DNA of 64,000 nucleotides from Labia minor. Its lineage: Eukaryota > Arthropoda > Insecta > Dermaptera > Spongiphoridae. The notes beneath the pieces are model-generated. The model was given only the letters and a program-made list of their open reading frames with translations, searched no databases and had not been told where the DNA came from. Below, one piece after another: positions 37,101-49,100 of this stretch. The stretch covers positions 19,742,491 through 19,806,490 of the forward strand of contig OY720345.1 of NCBI GenBank assembly GCA_963082975.1. The letters are read 5' to 3'. A program made the translations under genes and the position numbers. How positions within the stretch are numbered: the stretch's first letter is position 1; each line of letters begins with the position of its first letter.

Positions 37101-40100
37101 TATTAATTAAAGTGAATTAGTGCGAACATTATTTGTTTTCCTTTTCCCTTAATTTTTTTTTCACCCTTTTGTATTCTGGGATAAAGACAATTTACCCAAA
37201 GTCTGGCGCCCATAATTTACTTATAATACAATTCTCAGTCATCGTGGGTCATTACAAGTGCCCCATAGTTGGATTTTCTTACAATTATTATTATATATAT
37301 ATGTTACGACCAAAACCCGAATTTTGGTCACATCTCAAATTGGCCGGTCAAATCGCACATTGACCAATATCGCCTCACAATGACCGGCCAAAATCCGATC
37401 TCTCCTTGATTTCGAAGTTTGGCCAGCGAGCTCGCGAAATGGCCCTTTGGCTCCTTCAGAAGAAAAAGGTCCTTCAGAACACAGGCCAAGGTTGGTTAGT
37501 AAGTAAGGATCTCAAAAGTACCAGAAATCTCCTGCTCTCCTATGAAAATTTCCTCTCCCTTGGAGAAAACAAACAAACAAATAATCTTGTTACAAAATGT
37601 TACAAAATGAACTTTTTTTTAGACATTTCGAATTGCACAGCAGTTTGACTTTCCAATGTCTCCTCCACAACTGCAGCTGATTCGTTTGCGGAGAAACTCA
37701 CTGTATTTACAGCATCATCCATTTCTTTTTCGAGATCTTTGTCTGTAACTAATTTATCGATAACCTCTATGGGCAAATTTGAGATGTTCAGTTTCCCTTT
37801 AGCTTTACAACCAAACTTAGCCTCATAATGTGACTGCTGAATTCCTTGATGAAAAGAATGGTTTTTCATAAATTGAATGAATCTGAGATGTGTAGATTTA
37901 TTTGTCTGTATATAACTAACCTTGCCACCCTATGTCTGTCGTTATCACACCGGAATCGACAGCTGCTGCGCCTACCAAACAGTCATGCTTCATCACATCG
38001 AACATTGGCCTGGGAGTTCCGGCCTCTTCCCGAATTCACCAGCCAAAGTCGTATATACTCTGTACAGTTCCAGTTATCGGACATTGACCAATAGGTGGTT
38101 TGGCCGGCCAATTCTGGAAATGGCTAAACTTCGAGCCTTGGCCGTAACATATATATATAAATTTAAATAAAGTTTTGAAACAAATGAATATTTAATTTTT
38201 ATTTTTGTTATATTTATCATCTAAATTTATGGGTATTTTTAAAGATCCGAGTGTTTCTGGATAATATCGATTATAAAATCTTATGTTATGTTAAAATAAA
38301 TAGATTTTTAAATTTTTGGTATGGTAACAAAATGTATTATCCAATTATCTTTGGATAATAAATATATTGTGATATTTTTACTATGTTTAAATTGGTAATT
38401 TTTTATGGGCTGAATTCCTGACGGTACTGCAATATCAGACCAACCCGTGACGAAAGTGGAGCAAGCTCTTAGCACTTCATCTATTTCTAAAAATCAGTTT
38501 AATATTCTGGTCTCTCGATGAGAGACGTATCAGATATTAAGCTGATAAGAACAGATACTACACTTTGATCTTAGCCAAAAGGCCGAGAAGCGATAACTTG
38601 ATAAGCATTTCACTCTTACTATTATTAAGGTGACAACCAAATAGATCATTAAATACAATTGCTTATTGGCTGCATATTTCGACGTTCTTAACCAGACTGT
38701 CAGACTTTAATATTTTTTATCTAAGCTATATCTAAACTAGAATTATTGTTTTTTTTTTAAAAAATAGAGGTCGCTTTTACAAATTGTCAAAGAATAAGCA
38801 TTATAAAAGTAATTATTTAATAATTTATATATTATAATTATAGATCATTAAATTAATTTAAAATAATTTTATTTATTTATTTCTGTAATTTTCTTTCAAT
38901 TTCTTATTGTTTTAATTTTTAAAGATATTTTCGATGGTAAGATAAATTCAGTGGCGTACCTAGAACTTTTGCCGCCCGGGGCGATCTCCAGTTTGCCGCC
39001 CTTTTTATTATAAGTCAATCAAATAGTGGTATTTATAAATTAATGCACATAAATAAATTATTAAGTTATTTAATCAATATTAATTAATACACAGAGAGAG
39101 TAAATTTTTTTACACATATTTGTATGCACTTGTATAAACATATTAATATAATATTTACTCTTCTAGCTTTCATACTAGAAAAATCGTGTATAATGCTCTC
39201 AAAATTTATATTTATATTTTTTCCGCCGGCTCTGCTTTTCAAAAGAAAAATCTATGATTTAAAAAAATATTGGTATATCACTTCAAAGTAATCATATAAA
39301 CTTTTCAAAAGAAATGACATTTATAAACTGATATCAAAAAATTTTAGTTAGGAAAAATTGCCGAACAAAATCGTAAAGATGCGTTTACGAATTCAACGAA
39401 TTTTAATGAATACAATAAAATAAAATTATTATCCTGTTCTTAAAATTAGAATTCAAAATTTACACTAAAATGCATTTATATACACCGAGGAATAATATTC
39501 GAAATCATATAGTTGATCATAATTTATATAAATCAAATAGTAAACTTATAATAATCATAATAATCATTTATTATTCAAGAAAGAAAAAAAATAAATATGA
39601 AATGAATACGTTGCTTTTTACAACTATAACTAAATATAAAAAATGCCGCCCCAAGATAAGTGCCGCCCGGTGCGGACCGCACCCACCGCACCCCCCTAGG
39701 TACGCCACTGGATAAATTGAAAGAACTTGTTGCATGTATGATTAGGTGATAAGGCATGTGGTAGAAACCTTCGCTATTCCACACCAGAAAGTACTCTCAA
39801 ATTTAGCTATGGATGAAATGGTCAAACCTATATTTTGCAAGTACATTTGAAAATCTAATGGAAAAGAAGAAACAATTAATAAATTGGATTTATATATTTT
39901 TTAAATATTATTAACTCTATTATCATCATCCTTGATGTTATTTTTATCAATTATCTTCCCTTAAATTTATATTTTTTTTTTGATAACTTTAAAAAAAAAA
40001 AATATGTTTATAAAATAATTTTTTTTTAATATGATTTTTTTTAGTGTTTATTGACCATAGTCTTTTCAAATTCAAAGCATTTAAGAAATAAATATAAGGT

Positions 40101-43100
40101 AATGGCACCTATAGATGACATGGCACCTATAGATGACACTTTTGAATTTAAACTAAAAAAATAAGCAAATTTTAAAACATACGCGGAAATTTTTTTTTTA
40201 AATGATAGTTATGCTTTTCCACCACCTGAGATATCCTACAACAATACAATAAGTCGCCCTATTTTTTTTCTTTTAACTTGAAAAGCAGACCGAATCGTCA
40301 ACAATTGATTTTTTCAACAAATCTTAAAGATAACCTTAAGGGAAGTAATGTTCTTAATTAGTATTTTATATTTTTATATTCATATTTATCAAGAATTTAA
40401 CAACTACATTATAAAATAGACTTAATATAGATATAAATCATTTCTTTTTAAACACCTAATTTTTAAAAGTATCTTTTTTATCAACGGTGTTATCTATAGG
40501 TGCCCCTAAAAATTGTTTTTCCTATAGATGACAGCAATGTCAGCTATAAGTAGGTTTTTAAAAAAATTGTCTATTATATTAATAGCTGTAAAGAGGAGAT
40601 AATTTTATATAATTCCACCAAGTTGCATGTCTGAATTGATATAGGAACCTAAAGGTGACGCTGTGTTTCTCATTGTCAGAAAATTTTTTTCTGTTCCAGA
40701 ACTTCATACACTATTTTTTGAAATTTTTTTTAAATTACTCTGTTCTCAATGTAAAATTAAAAATGCATAATTAAAAAAAGATTTGTTTAAAATCAATTTT
40801 TTATTTTATTATAATAATCAGCTAAAAATAAAATCAATCCCAATAAATATATCTAATGTATCATTATATGAAACCTGATTTTTTTATTATAACTAAAGTT
40901 AAAGCAGCAACAAGGTGTTGGAAAGATGTTTTACTTTGTAAATAAATAAGTTGAAGATAAAGAGAGCAAACGAAGTGAAAAAAAGTAGATGTCATCTTTG
41001 GGTTCCATAATTGTCATCATTAGGTTCCACCAAAATTTTTGGTGTCATCTATAGGTTCCATTTGATTACTTTGAAAAAAAATTATATTTCCTATTAAACT
41101 CATATAAAAGTTTAAAATATTTATCCTGGTGATAAAAGGTAAGATAAGCTTTATAATAACCAAAAGATTTTTTTTGTGAGACGTATAGTTTCGGTTTTAT
41201 AAAAGAAAATAGCGACAAGAGCGCTTAAAATGTCATCTATTGGTGCCATTACCTTATTATTAATTTGTTTGAGTCATTAATAAATTGTTGATTAAATTTT
41301 ATTGCTTTGGAATGTTTTAAAATTTGGAATTTAATTGAAATGATTTGTAACGAATAAAATTTTAATTAAATTTATCCATTAAATGGTCATAAAGGAATTG
41401 TGTTGTGATGGTTGCAGCAATTTAAGGGGAGAAAAGTGAAATGGAAAAAAATAGAAAGATGGTGTCTCATTACTCATGATTTATTCTATGTTTATTTCTT
41501 AATAATTTATTTATTTTTAAACTTTCAAATATATATGTATATTAACTCGGAATAGAATCCTAGTGATAATTATTCATTTTTCAACATTACATTCAGTATA
41601 AAAAACATACATAAATTATTATTATTTCTTTTTAGATAGGTTAATAAATGGAACTAGTAGGAGGTGAGGTTTGTTAGTAGAGAACGAAAGGGTAAGGATG
41701 AAGTGAGGGTGAAAAATTAGACACAGGAAGAATTAATCAATTTACACTTCATCCAATTAAAAAAAAAAATAAACTTATAGCTACATTTATTTTATTATTA
41801 TTAAACACAAGACATTTACTTGATAATAACCACAATTTACACTTATTAAATATTTTAAAATTTAATTTATTGCTTTATTATTTCAGTAATGTCATTAATT
41901 ATAAGTTAAAATAAGATTTAAATTAACTTAAGTTACCTTTCAAGTTACTTTTATTAGTATGTATTTACAAATGAGTTATATATTAGAAAGAATTATATAT
42001 AGTCTTCATCATCATGGATATAATATATAAATATAAGAATATAACTTAAATATTTTTGTCTGTATAACCATACATCAATATATATAATTTCCGTCGTATG
42101 TATGTGATATCTGAAACAAAATGAAGTTAGTTACAAATTGTCAAAATTATTAATCTGTAACTAACTTCATTGTATTTAGACTAGGAGCCGCCTGTCCCTC
42201 TAAGAAGAGTTTTATACTGCCGGAAGCATATTATGCCGGGAACGGCTAGTAAATAATTATTTTTCATTTATATTCATGTGTTTTGTTATATCAATGTATG
42301 GAATCCTTTAAAAGGGTCGCATTTGAAGGTTATGAATAAATTTTAATAAGAACAAAGAGAATATAATCCTAAAAATTAAGAAAATCCCGTTGACTTTATC
42401 AAGACAAATAATTAAAATAATTATTGATTATAAATTAGTAGTTCTAATTTAATATTATTATACCACATTTCTCCATTTTCATCTTATTTTGTATTATTAC
42501 TTTTTCTTTTTTCTTGCCACACTCGTTTCAGCATATCAGTTGTAACTTTGGCAACTGCAGCTTTGATCCGATTGATCTGAGGGATTAAAAAGTTTTCCAG
42601 CATATTAAGATAAACAATTCCCTTGATAGTTTTCTCCATGAAGAAAATAGGGCTCTACACTTTAAAATGACTGACGGCACAAAAAACGTTACTTTTGGAC
42701 TGTCACGAACGTGTTCAATACTTGCATTTGGATTTGCTACCCCAAATTCTACAAATGTGAGTGTTCACCTTGTCATTAACATGTAAAGTCGACTCATCGG
42801 TGATCTTAAGGAATGTCTCGTCTGCCTCTATCCGTTCAAACATTTCAACACAGAATTGACTACAAGCTACCTTAACTAAATCACTAATCTTTAGCATCAT
42901 TGAACCTTAAAAATTTAAGTAATTATATTAATAGTATTGTATCTTTTCATTGAGTGTTTTTCTGAGTTGGCTCATTTGTAAATAAAATACATTGTAGAAA
43001 TCAATTTTTGAATACAAGTGCCATTTTTATATTTAAGTTTTTTAATAAAATAAAAGTAATTTCTTTCACTGCAATTTTTTTCTTAATTATTATCTTCTTA

Positions 43101-46100
43101 TTCTTTTTAATAATATTAATAATAATTATATATATATACCAGCCGTTCCCGGCCTCATATGGTTCCGGCGGCATAAAACTCTTCTTATTCGAGGGACATT
43201 TTAAAACATTTCAAATACTTATAAAACAACAAAATGTTTAAATATAAAATTAACTTTATTCAAATCGTCGTAATAATTTTTTTATTTGACACTTATTTAA
43301 TTTAACAAAAATGAAGTTAATTACAAATTAATAATTTTGAGAATTGGTAACTAACTTCATAATGTTACAAAAATCACATACGTAAGACAGAAATTATATA
43401 TATTGAATTTATATTAAACGCTTCATTGATCTGTATAATTAAAATAAATGATTATTTATTATCGTTGTTGTTATATATTGATTAATGTAATGGCACCAAT
43501 AGATGACATTTTAAGCGCTCTTGCCACTATTTTCTTTTATAAAACCGAAACTATACGTCTCACAATAAAAATCTTTTGGTTATTATAAAGCTTATCTTAC
43601 CTTTTATCACCAGGATAAATATTTTAAACTTTTATATGAGTTTAAGAGGAAATATAATTTTTTTTTCAAAGTAATCAAATGGCACCTATAGATGACACCA
43701 AAAATTTTGGTGGAACCTAATGATGACAATTATGGAACCCAAAGATGACATCTACTTTTTACCGACCGACGATAGTAAGGGAGGTATTGTTTTCACACCA
43801 AATTTCACATGTGGAGATTTTTACATATCTCCACGAATCATGCATTTTCTAAACAGAAAAAAGTATTTTTAGCATGATGTCTGTCCGTCTGTCCGTCCGT
43901 CTGTCCGTCCGTCCGTCTGTCCGTCCGTATAGATGTGTACAGCCTGAACGGCTCAACCGATTTTGATGAAATTTGGTATATTTACTTAATGCATCAGTGG
44001 GATGAATTGATCAACTTTTGGTGCAATTCCGGAAACCGGAAGTGGTAGTATTAGCGATCGACGATAGGAAGGAAAGGGTTATTTTCACACCAAAGGAGAT
44101 TTTTTTATATATCACCACGAATCATGCATTTTGTATTGGTTTTATCCTCGAAAAAAATCATATTTATTAGTTTTTTCTTGATTTAAAATTATATGACGTC
44201 ATCCAGCCATGCATGACGTCACAGCCTGGTCTTGCATATATATTATAAATAAAATAAAATTAAAAATGTTTATATTTATTATTTATGTATCCATATCTGT
44301 TTTTTATTACATTAATAGATATATGAAAATTATTTGAAATTGTTTCTGTAGCTGGAAATTAATTTATTTCAAACCGTCGGTCGGTTCGGACCTGGCCACA
44401 GGTCAACTTATTTTCACTTCGCTTGCTCTCTTTATCTTCAACTTATTTATTTACAAAGTAAAACATCTTTCCAACTTTAGTTATAATAAAAAAAATCAGG
44501 TTTCATATAATGATACATTAGATATATTTATTGTGATTGATTTTATTTTTAGCTGATTATTATAATAAAATAAAAAATTGATTTTAAACAAATCTTTTTT
44601 TTAATTATGCATTTTTAATTATTTATACTTTGAGAAAAGAGTAATTTAAAAAAATTTTCAAAAAAATAGTGTTTGAAGTTCTGGAACAGAAAAAAATTTT
44701 CTGACAATGAGAAACCTAAAGATAAAACACAATATCAATCAATTCAGACATGAAACTTGGTTGAATTATATAAAATTATCTCCTCTTTACAGCTATTAAT
44801 ATAATAGACAATTTTTTTAAAAACCTACTTATAGCTGACATTGCTGTCATCTATAGGAAAAACAATTTTTAGGGGCACCTATAGATGACACGGTTGATAA
44901 AAAAGATACTTTTAAAAATTAGGTGTTTAAATTGAAGTGATTTATATCTATATTAAGTCTATTTTATAATGTACTTATTAAATTCTTGATAAATATGAAA
45001 ATAAAAATTTAAAATACTAATTAAGAACATTACTTCCCTTAAGGTTATCTTTAAGATTTGTATAAAAAATCAATTGTTGACGATCCTGTCTGCTTTTCAA
45101 GTTAAAAGAAAAAAAATAGGGCGACTTATTGTATTGTTGTAAGATATCTCAGGTGGTGGAAAAACAAAACTATCATTTAAAAAAAAAAATTCCGGGTATG
45201 TTTTAAAATTTGCTTATTTTTTTAGTTTAAATTCAAAAGTGTCATCTATAGGTGCCATGTCATCTATAGGTGCCATTACCTTATATAAATAATATATTGC
45301 AAATAAATAAGAAAAAAAGTTATATTAACGCATCTAGAACGAACGTATTTATATTTATGAATAGAAAAAATTCATGTGCGATATTTAAGGCGATTACTCT
45401 TTGGTCCGACGGCGGATTTCAATTCAGATTTAATGAAGCTTATCTCTCGCTCACTCTTTAGAAGCATTTTTTTTTATAAATTTAATAAAAATCACTAAAA
45501 TTATCATCTTTTATAAATTATAAACTTATATTAAAAAATTTTAAAAAATATTGAAATTGAAATAGTTTAAGGATATTTTTAATTATTAGAATATAATATA
45601 TAAATATATCTAGAATATAATATACTCATTTTTTTCTACGATGAAGAAAAATGTATAAAATAATCAAAATATTAAGGATTGGTTAAATTAACATTAGAAT
45701 TCAATAAAGTTTTTAGTTTTTTAAATTACAGAACTACTAAAAATATAAGAATAGTAATATATTTATAATATTATTTATTATATTTATAAATTCTTTCTTA
45801 TTTAATATAAAAATAACAAATCTTAGAAATTTAAATTACAAATAGAAATTCCAATATTTATCATGTTACATTTACAATTATAATGATTTAAAGAATTATT
45901 TATTTATTTTTTTAAATGATCATTAACTAAAAATGTTTATCAAAATCCTTTATTTTTTTTTTTTTTTAGAAAATGGCATTTCCAGTTCAGCTGGCCTCGA
46001 AGAACGTAAAAAAAGGCCCCGTACAGCATTCACGGCAGCACAAATCAAAGCATTAGAAGCCGAATTTGAACGAAATAAATATTTAAGTGTTGCAAAACGT

Positions 46101-49100
46101 TTGGCACTTAGTAAACAACTAAAACTCACTGAAACACAGGTATTTTATAAATTATCACATGAAAAAATTAATTCTAATTTTATTATATAAAACTATTGAT
46201 TCATAATGTATTTCTGATATGTGTTTGGTATTATAAAATTTAATTTTTTTCACTTTTCATTGTATGATAATGCGTATGATGAGGCGATTTTTGAAATTAT
46301 AATAAATTTATAGAGAGAAAGGCATAAAGGACCTATTAGAATATTATACTAAACTATTTTTTGAATATAAAATTTTTAACGTTATAACAACTGTTAAAAA
46401 TGTATTTTTTAATCATTTCAACTATAGTCATTATAATTACTTGTTTTCCATTTGATTAATTGAGATCTTTTACATAAATTATAATTATATAATAATATAA
46501 TATTTATTAAAATAAAAAAATTTCGATTAAAATTTGATAACTTATCTTATATAAAGGAAAAATTTAAACCTTTAAAATTTGAATTTATTCAAAATCTCTT
46601 TTATGGAGGAGCGTTATCACTCTCGAAAGAAGATAATAGATAAGTATCAAATTAATTATGAAAAAAATGAGAATTTAAATTATCTTTTTATTAATAATTA
46701 ATATATACTAGCTACTCCGAGCGCCTTCACACCTAGACGGGGGCTCCGCCCCCTGTACCCCCGAGTGATATATAGTATTTGGTTGAGTCTGTATGTAAAA
46801 GGTTTTCATCCATTTTGTTTCAATCAGTATAAATAGATAAAGCATTTATTTGTTTTCTTGTAAAATATATTTTAATTTAATCAGTAAATTAATTATATAT
46901 TATTATTGTATATGTTATATTTATCTAACTCTGTGTCTCTACAGTTTTCGAAAGTTCTTAGCCGCAGCATCCACATTTCTCTAAGCGTCCCTATCCTGAT
47001 GTACAACCAAATCCTACCCTGTCCCATCTCTCCCATGTCCCTTCCTTCATTGTCCACCCACTTTGGTCCTTGGTCTTCCACCGGATGTTTCCCAATCGGT
47101 TTCTCCCAATTTCTAGTTTCTCCAATTCCAACCACGTTCCCTTCCCATCCCAGCCTTCTCGATTTTATAACCTTAAGAACTTAACTATATCTGGACATTA
47201 TTTCTCGTTATGCCATCTCCGCCATCCCCCTTGGCCTATAAATGCTGCGAACAATATTAATCTCTCAAATACTCTAAATCTACTCTCGTCTCCCAGAGTC
47301 ATCGATAGGGTGACCAAACGTCCCGTCTTTAGGTGCTCTGTCCCAAAAATGTCTTCGGGACACCCTACTGTCCCGTTTTTTTAATATTTAGGACATTTCG
47401 TAATTTTTTTTTCAAAATTTTTTCAATTTAGTTCTAAAAAAAAGGTATACCGTTTGTCCCGGTTTCGTGTTTTCGAAATATGGTCACCCTAGTAATCGAT
47501 CAACATGAAAAATAATTGTTTTATATATTTTAATTTTGATCCTCTTTGATGAGATGAGCCCCTTTACTGCATAACAATTACTCAATTACAACGTCGATTT
47601 AAATTCTTCTCGAATATTATTATCCTTCGTGATTAGAGATCTTAAGTATTTAAATATTTATACTTTTTCAAATTCTACATTTTGAATGTTAATTGTATGT
47701 AAGTCGTATCCGTAGCATAATTCTTGAATTTTTTTGTTTAATTACATTTCGGTTGATTTTTCCCCAATTTCTCTAATCACATGTCTCCTCTTCCAGTCCG
47801 ATTCATTTACCTGGCTAGAACACTCCATTTTTTAAAATTTTAAATAGAGGGAGAGAGAGAGGTTCTAATTATATATATATATATCTGTTTCTATGACAGT
47901 AAAAAAGTAAACAAATTACATACATACAAACACTCTCCTTATATTTATATTTCTGGAAAATGGAACACCCGCAGCTCAGCTCAGGAGTTACCAAAGATTC
48001 TAATTTCTTTTTTATTTTTCATCTCATTTGAGGTACCCTTCACCTCAGAAAAATTTGGTTACCTTACTCCTTGTATTTTAGGCTCTGGAGTTTTTTGCGT
48101 ACGGACGGACACTGTCGTATTAAATATATAGATATATATATAATTATTATATATATTATTTATAAATTAATTTACAAAATTTTTCATTTTTTTTAAATCA
48201 AAGAAAATAATATGCTATGAAATATGTATGAATTTAAATATTGATTCATGACATAATTTTTATATATTCTAAATATTTTATTATGGATCATTTGATTAAT
48301 TACTATAATTTACAATCAAACAGGATAGGAATAAGACAATATTATTGTGAGTAGGTGTGCGAGTAGGTTTTGATTTTATTTTAAATTTCCTTTTACCTTT
48401 GAAAATGATGACTTTAATAAAATGAATTTGGATAACATTTATTTTATATTAATGAGGATCTTTCTTATAAAAACAAATAAAAATAGTAGTACAATATTAT
48501 ATCACTTTCCCTTTCATATTCCTTTTTTTTATTTTCATACTCTCCTCTCACCATTTTTCTTCCCATTCGATCCTCCCACTCATTCACATTTGAAAATAAA
48601 TTATTACAATATCATTTCTAAACCATAAATTTGTCAAAAGATTGGAACCATTTTCTGTTCATAATTATATTCATTGCTAAACAGATTTAAAAAATAAAAA
48701 ATTAAAACACATGAAAATTATATCGGCCAATAACCTTTTTTTATAAAAAAAAAATAATTTATGTTACTAGGATATTTAATAATAAGAAGAAGAAACATAT
48801 TTCATTTTTACTCTCTTCCTTTGTATAATTATAATTAAAAAAAAAAAAACTAAGAAGAAAAATAAATAAATATATCAACCAAAGTTATTTCGTTGAGTAT
48901 TTGAGTATTTTTTATTCTAGTAATAATTATCTATTAACTTTATTTTTTTTTTATTTGAAATTTTATTTTTGTAAAACAAATTCAGTCGTTATTCTTTTTT
49001 TCATTTTATTTTTTTTTTAATAAGAGATTTGTTCTTAGCAAAATATTATTAAAAATATTTTGTAAATTTATAATTCACAACATTAAATATTTAAAATTAT

